From: Ephydatia muelleri
Taxonomy: Eukaryota; Porifera; Demospongiae; Spongillida; Spongillidae
Length of the DNA stretch: 64,000 bases
Assembly: GCA_013339895.1 (NCBI GenBank)
Contig: JABACO010000009.1
Coordinates: 9,142,071-9,206,070 of the forward strand
Direction of reading: 5' to 3'
Shown here: piece after piece, positions 12,141 to 22,588 of the stretch
Numbering within the stretch: the stretch's first letter is position 1
Layout of the letters: each line of letters starts with the position of its first letter
Translations under genes and position numbers: made by a program
The notes under the pieces: model-generated
The model's input: only the letters and a program-made list of their open reading frames with translations
Told to the model about the DNA's origin: nothing
Database searches by the model: none

Positions 12141-14534
12141 TAGTGATGCCATTGTAGCCTTTATTTTAAACATACATGGTCTCCATGGATACACCCGATG
12201 TTACAGGAATCATTTGAGGCAAAAAAAAAGCTAACCTAAGGTACGTTATCATTCGTTGTCCAAGACTATGTCCTTGAACGCATCTATTCAAAGTGGAAAC
12301 ACGAGTCTGCAGGGGTGTTTGGAAAGGTAGCTCATGCCACTGTAGCTATAGGGATAGACCATAGTAGGGATGGGGAGGAGAAGGGAGGTGTGGTGGAGGG
12401 AGGGAAGTGTGAGAAAGGGGTGGACATTACCATTGGTGGTGTGTCTTACTAACCAGCTGTCTGTTGGTGGGAGCCTTGTTCAGCAGTAGCAAGATTTCTT
12501 AGCCTCTTTGTGAACCTGTCCACTCCTGACAGAGAATAACATCATGACTTTGTCAGGAGTCATGGCAACCCACCAGTGCACTTACCCCATGCCAGGATGA
12601 TGTAACGCAGAGGAATGAAGTATACAATCACCATGGCTACCGTCAGTACTGTGATTGCCAACCAACACAACCATGGGACTCTCCAGCGACAGAAACTGCA
12701 ACAGGATAAAGCGGAATGTGAAAAGAGTGAAAGAAACTCACAAGGTGCACATGCCATATATGGTGTTATGGGAGGGGGAGGAAAAAGGAGCAATGTGCCA
12801 AAATACCAGCATGAATGGTGTAACAGGTTACGGCCTTACTTCTGCACCCTCTCTCCTAGATCGGCCAGCTGTCCCAGGAAGGTCTGGAGTAGGGGGAGCC
12901 CTCTTTGCAGCTGTTTGAACATTTGACTGATCTCAGTCTTTGACTGGTCTTCAGCTGCATCTTCCAACTCTGATCCTTCAAGTTCCTGTGTGTATGTGTG
13001 TGCAAGTGTGTGTGCAAGTGCGGGTGTGCAAGTGTGTGTGTGCAAGTGTGTGTGTGCAAGTGTGTGTGGATGTGTGTGTGCAAGTATGTGTGCATGTGTG
13101 TGTGCAAGTGTGTGTGTGTGGATGTGTGTGCACGCATCAACTCCACAAGTGAGAGGTGCTTGTAGTGGTGTAGGTTCTCACCTCCATTGAGCTCTCTTCT
13201 TCATCATCTTCATCTCTGTGCCTTGACTTTCTTCTGCTATCAATCTGCCACAAGTGGTGTCCTCTCATGTAGACCACCATGTACCCATAGAGGAGGAGGA
13301 AGATGAGGAGAGGGAACACCATCCACACCTCAGCCAGGAGACAGGCCACGACAAACAGCTACAAAGAGAACATGATCCATTTGTGTGACATGTGAGGAGG
13401 AGACTCTGGCTTACAAAGAAGGATATTGCAGAGAGCCACTTGTCTTCCCAGGACCACAGGCTTTGGATGAAATGCCAGGTGTACAGAAGGGTTCGGCCCA
13501 GATATGTGGCTCTCCGAATATTGGACATCATGACCTGGAATTGCACAAAATTTTATCAACATGAAAGTGAACGTTAAATAAAGAGTAGTTTCATTGAAGG
13601 CAACCTTGTTAAGGCATATCAATCTACCTGATCTTACCTTTCTGTTAAACTTTTCTTCTGTCATCTTCACTTCTCTTGGCTTGAATGCCCTTACAGCTGC
13701 CTTTATATAGTTATAGACAAGATCACATTCTAGCATGACCACACCTCCTGCTTTCGCTTTCATATTGGAATGCTTGTCCTTGAGTGCACACCTCTTGGCA
13801 GTTCCACAGCTCAGCTGTAGAATGTACAAAATGAGATGAAATCTTATTCCAGTGTGACAAGAATTATTCCAGCCATTCATATTCGTATGATAGCAGGGGA
13901 GGGGAGGAGGGAGGGTTTCACTTTCCAGAGATGGTGTGACCAATGGCTTACCCTAAGTAGAGGAATAATCACTTTCCCCACAAATTCATTCTTGTCTGTC
14001 TTGTGCTCATTGTATACTGTCACCTCAAGGTCCTCGAGAATATCCTTAACATTGCTGTGTGTGTGTGTATGAAGAACATATAATGGATGTGCAATGTAGC
14101 AAATAGGAAAGAGGGAGGGGGAATGGAGGGAGGGATGGAGAGAGGAGAAAGGAGGAGGGAGATATGTTAGATTGATTTGACCATATTGCATCAAAAGGAT
14201 GATCGAATATGATGTGGTTTCCATACATCCACTCACCTTCTAGAAAATGTGATCCCACGTTATTTTTTATTGGTTAACAAAATAAATCCATGAAAGGCCT
14301 AAGTTCTAAAGACCACAATAAATATACTTACACCAGCTATTTTGTATGGTTCAATTAGAGATCCCACACAGGCTGGATTTATTATGTTCAGCAAATGTTT
14401 GGACACGAGCAATGTTCTGTGATCAAAAGGCCCCACTGTGGTACCCATGGCAACTTCAGAACAAGGTTACCTCAGGCAGAAATCGCTTCGGATTGTAGTA
14501 GCCAGCGGATATATCATTCCTGGCAAATGGGACA

Positions 14535-14540
14535 GTACAC

Positions 14541-14571
<31 letters not shown>

Positions 14572-14575
14572 AGCC
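14535..14575. repeat. polyC tract
   Basis: About 35 C residues in an intron of copy C, the inverted counterpart of the polyG run at 557-590 in copy A. Confidence 0.9.
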
Positions 14576-14879
14576 ATTAGCAACAGCCGGAGGACTCATG
14601 CAGACGCCTACCAATCCTGGTCCACTCATGTGGAGCTGTCATGTACACAAATGTAACACATGCACATAAGTAATGAAGAAGTCAATTTCACTATCTGGAC
14701 TAGACGTATGAAAGGGAAAAAGCCTAGCTGCAATGCTGTGTCTGAGCACCACGTATCCAGCAATCATAGATCTCTACAAAGACCACCAATAAGAGCACCA
14801 AGGGCATTACCAAGAGATTTGAGATGTGCAAAAAAAAGGAGGGGAAATGTAACCTATGTCTTCTCTTAGGAGACAGATG

Positions 14880-15632
14880 TGGAGGAGGTAAAGGGATAGA
14901 GGGTAGGGGGTTGGGTCGTAGGGAGGGAGGGGTTGGGGTTGGAGGGAGTAAGGGGGGTGGAGGGAGTAGGGGGTGGTTAGAGGGAGTAGGGGGGGGGGGT
15001 TGGGGAGGGAGTAGTGGGGGGGTTGGAGGGTTGGAGGGAGTGGTAGGGGGGTGGTTGGAGGAGGGTAGGGGGTGGTTGGAGAGTAGGGGGGTGGTTGGAG
15101 GGAGAGTAGGGGGTGGTTGGAGGGAGTAGGGGGGTGGTTGGAGGGAGTAGGGGGGTGGTTGGAGGGAGTAGGGGGGTGGTTGGAGGGAGTAGGGGGGTGG
15201 TGGAGGGAGTAGGGGGGTGGTTGGGGTTGGAGGAGTAGGGGGTGGGTGGAGGGAGTAGGGGGGTTGGAGGAAGCAGTGGGGGTTGGAGGGAGTAGGAGGG
15301 TGGTTGGAGGGAGTAGGGGAGGTGGGGGAGTAGGGGGTGGTTGGAGGGAGTAGGGGGTGGTTGGAGGGAGTAGTAGGGGTGGTTGAGGGGAGTAGGGGGT
15401 TGGAGGGGTGGAGGTTGGAGGAGTAGGGTGGGTTGGAGGGAGTAGTGGGGTTGGAGGGAGTAGGGGGTTGGAGGGAGTAGGGGTTGGGGGAGTAGGGAGG
15501 GGGTGGAGGGAGTAGGGAGGGGGTTGGTTGGAGGGAGTAGGGGAGGGGGTTGGAGGGAGTAGGGGAGGGGGTTGGAGGGAGTAGGGGAGGGGTTGGAGGA
15601 ATTACGGGGGAGGGTTGGAGAGATTCCGGCGC
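14880..15632. repeat. G-rich minisatellite
   Basis: About 750 bp of 17-22 bp units such as GGTTGGAGGGAGTAGGGGGG, within an intron of copy C between 14054 and 15741. G-runs are dense on the + strand, giving quadruplex potential. The minus-strand ORF (Pro/Leu/Ser-rich) is an artefact. Confidence 0.9.
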
Positions 15633-16807
15633 ACAAAATTTGAAGTCATGCTTAATTAGTAATGTGAGATGTGATCTGAGTTACAGTTGGGAAAAGGGAG
15701 GGAGTGGGAGTGGAGGAAGGAAAGAAATGGAAGGGCTCACAAGCAGAAGGTTTTGTTCCACATGGGACTTGCACACTTGTAAACAACATCTGTCCTCATC
15801 TGAGAGTTTCCAACTTCCAGTGTAGCAAACAGATTAGCATTCTCTGTGGTGTGATCAGATAAGACATTAGCCACACCCTTATGGCCACCTCCCCTCCCTC
15901 CACTAACCTCCTATGTTCACTCCACTGATCCCACAAACTGCAAGTGATAAGAATTATTAGGCATAGGTTCTTATTAGTGCTCACCCACTTTTTACTTTCA
16001 GCTGTCCAACATCTTTGATAGATTCCAGCTTCAATGAACTCCTCCAACCCTTTTAAAAATATAATGTTATTATAATTACTGTATACTGTGGAGAGAGATA
16101 TAATTCCACTCACATAACTCTCTTCAGTGACATCGTTCTGTCGACCATCGTCCTGGAAACAAATGCAAAAAGCATTTGAAATAGTTGCAATCAAAATGGA
16201 TTGAAACATACCACACTGATTGACAGTTTTCGATCGTTGCGATCTATTTTTATGAACAGTCTAATGTAGCCGAGATTCTCATTTGAGCAATGTGGATCAC
16301 TTAGGCCAACATCTGTCATGTGAACCCTGACAGCAACAACAGCAGATGGAACATGATAACACACACATGCGCACATAGCACACACACACACACATACTGT
16401 CCGTCCGCAAATTCGTCAAGGTTTAAAGAGGCTGCACCCATGAAATCATCAGCAGATCCATAATCATGGTCAAACACTTGCATCTGAAGTGGACTGGCGA
16501 GATCGGTTGTCTTAAACGAGACTATCTCGTTCCACTGAGGGTTAAGGTTTTGGTTGATAACTGCACTTTTATACTTGAAATTCTCTTGTTTGAACTTGAC
16601 ATATGGGTCACTACTTCCTGTGGGGAGGGGAAAGGGGAGTGGTTAACATGGCTGCAACACACACACAGCAGTATATGCACGCACCAGATTTATCCCTGAT
16701 GGCTAGGTTGTGGCCAGATTCCAGCGTCACCTGCACAATGTACTCTTGTGAAGGGCCAAGAGAGGACCCACTAACCTCCTGCTGCAAAGGAAGAGCCTTT
16801 ATGGTGT

Positions 16808-16853
<46 letters not shown>

Positions 16854-16970
16854 ATCAAATAGAATAATACTACAGGTAGTAGTGTTCCACACATTTAATG
16901 GTAGCAGTCATATGCACATGTAGAACGTCTTCATGATGGTTGCATTCGTAATATCACTTGGAATCAAGGA

Positions 16971-17231
16971 GTGCGTAATGTGACATTTGATCTTAAAATT
17001 CACAGGAAAAAAACGCGTAGAATTACTTTGGAATCATTACGTGATTGAACAGTAAAAATCACACGCGTTTGATTTTATTGTTCAATCACACCATGATTTT
17101 ACAGACGATTTAAAATCCTTTATAAAATCAAAACTTTGATTCGACCCATTTTTTTTTTCAGCAATTTTACAATTCTCTTGATTTTTGTAACCTGGTGGTA
17201 TGAGATATCCATAATCTGAAAACGGAATAAG
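16971..17231 (+). repeat. left terminal inverted repeat, outer part
   Basis: From TTCTCTTGATTTTTGTAACC (about 17173) to AACGGAATAAG it matches the right repeat (29338-29408, inverted) almost base for base. Between the terminal GTGCGTAA and this block lie ~190 bp absent from the right end. That segment contains a 20 bp inverted repeat (about 17040-17088, GTGATTGAAC ... GTTCAATCAC) and looks like a separate small insertion. Confidence 0.8.
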
Positions 17232-17392
17232 TGTAATGATGTATGTATGTTAGTACGATTCCGGAACGGAACCGAGTGAGTAATTGGAACACGTGTATTG
17301 TAGTTGTCATTGTGATTGATCGATCAAGTCAAACCAGATCAGTGAGTGTCTTGTTGGGCACGTTAACGTGGGTATTTGCGTGGTTCACAACA
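17232..17392 (+). repeat. 5' LTR
   Basis: 161 bp, begins TGTAATGATG and ends TTCACAACA (TG...CA). No difference from the 3' LTR at 22424-22584 was seen on reading. Unusually short for a gypsy LTR. Confidence 0.95.
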
Positions 17393-17393
17393 T

Positions 17394-17411
17394 TGGCGTA
17401 GTCGGCAGGAT
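17394..17411 (+). promoter_or_regulatory. primer binding site, tRNA-Ser
   Basis: TGGCGTAGTCGGCAGGAT, one base after the LTR, is complementary to the 3' end (with CCA) of the conserved eukaryotic tRNA-Ser of the GTAGTCG... type over all 18 bases. This marks the start of minus-strand DNA synthesis. Confidence 0.9.
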
Positions 17412-17469
17412 AGCCGTGCCTATTTTGTTTGTTTTGTTTTGTTTGTTTTGGTTTTGAGCAAGACAAATA

Positions 17470-18309
17470 ATGGCAGCGAGACCGCGTGTGTTACCAGAGG
17501 TTTTCAACGGCGCTAGTGAAGCCGAGGCCGGAAGCTTTAGTGATTGGCTGATGCACTTTGAGAGTGTTGCGACGGTCAATGAGTGGGATGAAGCGGCGAA
17601 ACTTGCTTGGCTTAAGGTACGACTTACCGCACGTGCCCAGAAAGCGTTCCAGAGACTACCAGCTGACGCCCAGGCGGACTATGAAAAAGCAAAAAAGGCT
17701 CTACTAGAGCGTTTTGAGCCCGAGGCTAAGAAAGAACTTTTCGTGGCTGAATTCTATTCGCGTCGAAAGAAGGCTACGGAAGAATGGGCTGACTTTGCTG
17801 AAGATTTGCAAAATCTAGCAGAAAAGGGATTTCCTGATCTTGACCAAACAGCGAGGGAAAAATTGACCTTGCACCAATACCTGGGGCAAATATCTAACCC
17901 ACAGATTGCCTTCAGCGTAAAGCAGAGTGTGCCAAAGAGCGTAGCAGCTGCAGTAACCGCTACACTCCAAATGGAATCATACGCTTCTATAGGCACTAGC
18001 AAGGTGAGCAAAATAGGGAAGGTGACTGCTGAAGCAGAAGAGTTGGAAGGGGAGGAAGAATTCAGAATTGCAGGAGCACAGACAAGAGAGGATCGCTTGT
18101 TGACCATGATGCAGCAGATGAGTGGCCGCCTGGAGGCAGTTGAAAAAGCAATGTCTACTGAAAGACCCATAACAGCAAACAAAGTTCCAGGGAGGCAGCG
18201 AAAAATCATCTGCTGGAATTGTCATCAGGAGGGACACATTGCTTCACGTTGCCCCAGTACACCAAACAGGTCAGAGCACCCTACCAGATACAAGGGTCAG
18301 GGAAAATGA
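17470..18309 (+). CDS. gag: Gag-like protein of the Ty3/gypsy element
   Basis: 279-residue structural protein that forms the particle and binds element RNA. The ATG at 17470 is the first in frame after the primer site. The N-terminal two thirds is a helical capsid-like region (FSDWLMHFESVA near the start). The C-terminus has one CCHC zinc knuckle (CWNCHQEGHIASRC, about 18212-18253). It ends at TGA 18307-18309, immediately after the heptamer GGGAAAA. Pol overlaps in the -1 frame. One knuckle, with no separate matrix region, fits metazoan gypsy elements. Confidence 0.9.
   Translation: MAARPRVLPEVFNGASEAEAGSFSDWLMHFESVATVNEWDEAAKLAWLKVRLTARAQKAFQRLPADAQADYEKAKKALLERFEPEAKKELFVAEFYSRRKKATEEWADFAEDLQNLAEKGFPDLDQTAREKLTLHQYLGQISNPQIAFSVKQSVPKSVAAAVTATLQMESYASIGTSKVSKIGKVTAEAEELEGEEEFRIAGAQTREDRLLTMMQQMSGRLEAVEKAMSTERPITANKVPGRQRKIICWNCHQEGHIASRCPSTPNRSEHPTRYKGQGK
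18300..18306 (+). promoter_or_regulatory. -1 ribosomal frameshift heptamer
   Basis: G GGA AAA in the gag frame (CAG GGA AAA TGA) fits the X XXY YYZ rule and sits directly before the gag stop. A -1 slip enters the pol frame, which is open through this point. Function is inferred; no downstream pseudoknot was established by eye. Confidence 0.75.
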
Positions 18310-21300
18310 CCACCCCCAGTGTTAAGAGCCATACATTGGAGGGTGAAGGGGGGGCTCAACATAATAATGTAGTTTTAACAATTAATGGAACTCTCTCTAG
18401 CTACATAGTAAAAGGGCAATTCAATGGGGTTAACACCCACTTTGTGGTTGACACTGGAGCTGCCATTACTTTGATTCGGAAAGATGTTTGGTGCCGGGCT
18501 GGTGGAAGCTCAGGAGAACTCAAACAAATGCCGAAGCTGAGATTGGTTGCTGTGGATGGTCATCCGTTAGAGGTTCTTGGAGCTACAAGTTGCAACATCC
18601 AACTTGGTGGTCATAAGTTTTTGGCAGATGTGATTGTGATGGAGGCATTGACAGAAGAGGGAGTGCTTGGGCTGGATTTTTTGGAGGCACATAACTGCAC
18701 TATACAAACTGGACAGAAGCGTCTTACCTTAGGGAATAGTGGGATATCCATACCTTTGGATGGCAAGACACAATCTATTTCTGGAGATGAGGGAAGAATC
18801 AACCACATTGAAGTGTCAGTGTGTGAACCCATTACAGTCCCAGCTGCAAGTGAAATGGAGGTGATGGTAAAGGTTCCAGAAAACCTGAAGGGACCATGGC
18901 TTTTGGAAGGCTCTCACCATGGACGATGTGGTGTGACTGTGGCACATGCTTTGTATGAACCTCAAAGTGATAATGTCCCAGTACGATTATTGAACACACA
19001 CAGCAAATCAATAGTCTTGAAGTCGGGTACGAAAATTGGCACACTGGTTAGGATGGAAGATAGTGTGATTGGAGGTGTCAAGGAACAAGTACTAAGTAGC
19101 GGCATTACGGAGAGTAGGAGGCAGAAGCTAACAGATCTTGTGAACCAGTCAGAGGAAGGCCTGTCTGACGAGGAGAGGACTCAACTCCTGGGGGTGCTGT
19201 TGGAGTACCACGACATATTCGCGCAAGGACCAGGGGACGTTGGCTGTACTGGTGTACTGAAGCATAGTATCAATACTGAAGGTGCACAACCAATCCGACA
19301 GCAAGTTCGGCGAATCCCTCCTTACCGTCGGGATGAGGTGAGTGGCATGCTGAGTGAGATGTTACAGAAGGGTGTGATCAAGAAGTCTGCAAGCCCATGG
19401 GCATCTCCAATAGTTTTGGCCCAAAAGAAAGATGGCACTACCCGTTTTTGTGTAGACTATCGCAAAGTAAACACTGTCACCAGACGAGATGCCTACCCAC
19501 TTCCACGGATAGATGATACCTTAGACACATTATCAGGATCCAAATGGTTCAGCACACTGGACCTCATTAGTGGGTATTGGCAGGTCCAGATGAACCCTGC
19601 AGACCAGGAAAAAACAGCCTTTTGTACCCCAGAGGGTCTGTTTGAATTTACAGTCATGCCATTTGGACTCTGTAATGCGCCAGCCACCTTTCAGCGTCTG
19701 ATGGACATGATATTAGCTGGGTTGCAGTGGAATAGGTGTTTGGTATACCTGGATGATGTCATCATCATTGGACGAACATTTCTGGACCATCTTACAAACC
19801 TCAGCATGGTTTTTGAGCGCATACGACAAGCAGGCCTGAAGTTGCAGCCATCTAAGTGCAAGTTGTGCCGAAAAGAGGTGACCTTTCTGGGCCACATTGT
19901 GTCACAAGATGGGATTGCAACTGACCATTCCAAAACTGAGCAAGTATCTAAATGGCCAGTTCCATCATCATGTACGGAAGTACAACGCTTCCTTGGCCTG
20001 GCAAACTACTATAGAAGATTTGTTCAAGATTTTGCAGCAATGGCAAAGCCTCTTCATCGGCTGACGGAAAGGAATGCCCAGTTCAGGTGGACCACTGAAT
20101 GTCAGAGAGCGTTTGACAAACTGAAGAGCTGCCTTGTCTCAGCACCTATTCTGGCATTTCCAGATTTTACAAGACCTTTTATCCTGGACACCGATGCCAG
20201 TGACATGGGGATTGGGGCAGTCCTGTCCCAAATCCATGATGACGGCTCAGAGCATGTGGTTTCATATGCCAGCCGTGTACTGAGTAAACCTGAACGGAAC
20301 TATTGTGTGACTAGAAGGGAGTTGTTGGCGGTGGTGACATTTGTTCAACACTTCCGTCCCTACCTACTCGGAAGAGAATTCACTCTTAGAACCGATCATG
20401 GAGCATTGAAATGGCTGGCAACGTTTCGAGAACCGGAGGGGCAGATTGCACGATGGATTGAACAATTGCAGGAGTATACTTTTACCATCCTTCACAGAGC
20501 AGGTCAGAAGCACGGTAATGCAGATGCCATGTCCAGGATCCCTTGTCAACAGTGTGGGAGGGAGGACACAGAGCCAACTGCAGGGAGTACGGCTGCTATA
20601 AAGGGCATCAGTTTAAGAGGCAGACCAGTGGAGGAAGTCAAAACTCTGCAATTGAATGATGAGTCACTGGGAATCATAGTTCATGCATTTGAAAAAGGAA
20701 AACGTCTCAGGGATGATGATGTAAAAGGGAAAAGCTTGGAGACACGGCGCCTGGTACAGATTTGGGATCAGCTGCTAATCCAAGGTGGAATTCTCTACAG
20801 ACGCTTTGAAAATCACCACAGTTCCATGGAATATGTGTTGCAAGTGGTTGTTCCAAGGTCGATGAGGAAAGGAATCCTTGAGGAATTGCATGCAGGTGTA
20901 TCAGGGGGTCACCTAGGAGAGAGCAAAATGTTGGGACGGCTAAAAGAACGCTATTACTGGCCAGGTCACTATGCTGATGTGAAGAGTTGGTGCAAGACAT
21001 GTGACCTGTGCACCACAAGAAAAACAGCAGCACCGAAACAGAAAGCACCACTGCAAACATTTGCGGTTGGCTCGCCAATGCAGCTTGTAGCTGTTGATAT
21101 CTTGGGTCCATTACCTGAAAGCCGAAGAGGAAACAGATACATATTAGTTGCTGGAGATCACTTCACGCATTGGATGGAAGCCTATGCAATCCCCAATCAA
21201 GAAGCTGAAACGGTAGCACAAAAACTCACAGAAGAGTTGTTCTTTCGGTTTTCACCCCCTGAACAGCTTCATTCAGACCAAGGACGGCAATTTGAGTCGG

Positions 21301-22391
21301 AGCTGGTTGCACAGATCTGCAAAATCCTTAACATTAGCAAGTCCAGAACAACACCTTATCACCCTCAAGGAGATGGGTTAGTAGAACGATTCAACAGAAC
21401 CCTCCTTGATATGCTTGCTACGACAGCAGAGAGGAAGCCATTTGAATGGGAAGACCACCTTCAACGTGTCTGTTTTGCCTACAATACCAGTGTGCATCCC
21501 ACTACAGGGTACACGCCCTTCTTTCTGATGTTTGGTAGGCAAGCAAGGCTGCCGCTTGATTTGATGACAGGCACTGGGGGAAGCAAAGACAGGTCTTATG
21601 GTGAACACGCACAGAATCTAAAGGAGTCTCTTCAAGACGCGTATGACACTGTGCGTAACACAGCAGGGATGCAGCAGCAGCGACAGAAGGATTTGTATGA
21701 TAAACGGGCTCATGGGAAACCGTACATCATCGGGGACTATGTGTGGCTGCATTCTCCAGTTGTGCCACGAGGAGGATCTCGAAAGCTGCACCATCCATGG
21801 ACGGGCCCATATAAGGTGATAACGAAGTTATCAGATGTGACATACCGCATCCAAAGCTTGGACAAAAAGCGACTTCGTAAGGTTGTCCATTTCGACAGAT
21901 TGAAGATCTGTAACCAAGTCCCACGTGCCACAGTAGAACCAGCAAAGGAGGTAAAGGAACAACCTATGAACCCTAAGCATACAGGCAAGGGTTATGGGGA
22001 CAGATTGCAATTAGAGGAGATTGATGATGACACTATGGTACAGGCACCACTGGACCTTGACCTGCCTGCAAGGGATGTGTTCCAAGAGGACATCCCACCT
22101 GCTGAGGACATGTTAGATCATGGTGAGAATCCATTACCTGTTATGGATAATCCTGTGCAGCAACGGGATGAGGATGACCTGACCATAACTGAAGAGAATG
22201 AGGATCTATTACCTGTTATGGATAATTCTGTGCGGCAAGGGGATGAGGATGATCTGGCCATAACTGAAGAGAATGAACAAGAAGAGGACGGAAACGAAGT
22301 GCACACACAGGAACTGCCCACTGTACCTCGTCGATACCCGTCTAGAGAGCATCGTAAACCGGCCCGATTCAAGGATGGCTATATGCAGTAG
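18303..22391 (+). CDS. pol: Pol polyprotein of the Ty3/gypsy element
   Basis: Open from 18219 to 22391 without an ATG at its head, so it is expected as a Gag-Pol frameshift product. Aspartic protease: VVDTGAA with the catalytic Asp at about 18450. Reverse transcriptase: YLDDV at about 19745. RNase H: LDTDASD at about 20185. Integrase: HHCC zinc region at about 20890-21010, catalytic Asp near 21096 (VDILG), Asp near 21275 (SDQG), Glu near 21380 (VERF), then a GPY-type end at about 21805 (WTGPYKV). The C-terminal ~130 residues are acidic and contain a direct repeat (LPVMDN...ITEEN) at about 22135-22195 and 22210-22270. All catalytic residues looked for are present and there is no internal stop. 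Confidence 0.95.
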   Translation, partial: KMTTPSVKSHTLEGEGGAQHNNVVLTINGTLSSYIVKGQFNGVNTHFVVDTGAAITLIRKDVWCRAGGSSGELKQMPKLRLVAVDGHPLEVLGATSCNIQLGGHKFLADVIVMEALTEEGVLGLDFLEAHNCTIQTGQKRLTLGNSGISIPLDGKTQSISGDEGRINHIEVSVCEPITVPAASEMEVMVKVPENLKGPWLLEGSHHGRCGVTVAHALYEPQSDNVPVRLLNTHSKSIVLKSGTKIGTLVRMEDSVIGGVKEQVLSSGITESRRQKLTDLVNQSEEGLSDEERTQLLGVLLEYHDIFAQGPGDVGCTGVLKHSINTEGAQPIRQQVRRIPPYRRDEVSGMLSEMLQKGVIKKSASPWASPIVLAQKKDGTTRFCVDYRKVNTVTRRDAYPLPRIDDTLDTLSGSKWFSTLDLISGYWQVQMNPADQEKTAFCTPEGLFEFTVMPFGLCNAPATFQRLMDMILAGLQWNRCLVYLDDVIIIGRTFLDHLTNLSMVFERIRQAGLKLQPSKCKLCRKEVTFLGHIVSQDGIATDHSKTEQVSKWPVPSSCTEVQRFLGLANYYRRFVQDFAAMAKPLHRLTERNAQFRWTTECQRAFDKLKSCLVSAPILAFPDFTRPFILDTDASDMGIGAVLSQIHDDGSEHVVSYASRVLSKPERNYCVTRRELLAVVTFVQHFRPYLLGREFTLRTDHGALKWLATFREPEGQIARWIEQLQEYTFTILHRAGQKHGNADAMSRIPCQQCGREDTEPTAGSTAAIKGISLRGRPVEEVKTLQLNDESLGIIVHAFEKGKRLRDDDVKGKSLETRRLVQIWDQLLIQGGILYRRFENHHSSMEYVLQVVVPRSMRKGILEELHAGVSGGHLGESKMLGRLKERYYWPGHYADVKSWCKTCDLCTTRKTAAPKQKAPLQTFAVGSPMQLVAVDILGPLPESRRGNRYILVAGDHFTHWMEAYAIPNQEAETVAQKLTEELFFRFSPPEQLHSDQGRQFESELVAQICKILNISKSRTTPYHPQGDGLVERFNRTLLDMLATTAERKPFEWEDHLQRVCFAYNTSVHPTTGYTPFFLMFGRQARLPLDLMTGTGGSKDRSYGEHAQNLKESLQDAYDTVRNTAGMQQQRQKDLYDKRAHGKPYIIGDYVWLHSPVVPRGGSRKLHHPWTGPYKVITKLSDVTYRIQSLDKKRLRKVVHFDRLKICNQVPRATVEPAKEVKEQPMNPKHTGKGYGDRLQLEEIDDDTMVQAPLDLDLPARDVFQEDIPPAEDMLDHGENPLPVMDNPVQQRDEDDLTITEENEDLLPVMDNSVRQGDEDDLAITEENEQEEDGNEVHTQELPTVPRRYPSREHRKPARFKDGYMQ

Positions 22392-22407
22392 ATGTTGTTT
22401 TTTTTTT

Positions 22408-22423
22408 TTGTAGGGGGGGATAG
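22408..22423 (+). promoter_or_regulatory. polypurine tract
   Basis: TTGTAGGGGGGGATAG directly upstream of the 3' LTR, the usual site for plus-strand priming. It follows a T-run just after the pol stop. Confidence 0.8.
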
Positions 22424-22584
22424 TGTAATGATGTATGTATGTTAGTACGATTCCGGAACGGAACCGAGTGAGTAATTGGAACACGTGTATTGTAGTTGTC
22501 ATTGTGATTGATCGATCAAGTCAAACCAGATCAGTGAGTGTCTTGTTGGGCACGTTAACGTGGGTATTTGCGTGGTTCACAACA
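22424..22584 (+). repeat. 3' LTR
   Basis: 161 bp with the same ends as the 5' LTR, followed by the TAAG target duplication at 22585-22588. Confidence 0.95.
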
Positions 22585-22588
22585 TAAG

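Larger units (their letters stand above)
12454..16781 (-). pseudogene. MCTP-like protein, copy C (C2A to 3' end)
   Basis: Minus-strand exons: 16685-16781 and 16398-16617 (first C2), 16212-16326, 16114-16152 (39 nt fused exon), 15989-16049, 15741-15843, 13952-14054, 13638-13814, 13415-13534, 13182-13358 (pass 1), 12840-12985 (linker), 12586-12695 (pass 2), 12454-12525 (tail). The second C2 domain is missing. The start of one copy B exon (GACGATGG) is joined in frame to the end of another (AACGATGTCACTGAAGAG), removing about 2 kb. The tail exon has lost ~36 bp relative to its paralogues and goes out of frame after RLRN. The 5' exons lie at 29491-30137, beyond a 12.4 kb transposon insertion. Coding ability is doubtful, though most exons are open. 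Confidence 0.75.
17228..22588 (+). mobile_element. Ty3/gypsy LTR retrotransposon
   Basis: Complete element: 5' LTR, tRNA primer site, gag, pol, polypurine tract and 3' LTR, flanked by the 4 bp target duplication TAAG (17228-17231, 22585-22588). The uninterrupted target sequence (GGAATAAGCTT) is visible, inverted, in the right repeat near 29332-29342. Domain order PR-RT-RNaseH-IN places it in Ty3/gypsy (Metaviridae). By eye the two LTRs are identical and both frames are open, pointing to recent insertion. Confidence 0.95.

Noticed and set aside
14977..15636. 219-codon Pro-rich ORF on the minus strand
   Set aside because: It lies fully within the G-rich minisatellite and has no start context or splice partners.
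16971..16980. Left end read as a V(D)J-type heptamer
   Set aside because: The left terminus (AGGAGTG) matches CACAGTG at only four of seven bases and no nonamer follows at 12 or 23 bases; only the right end is suggestive.
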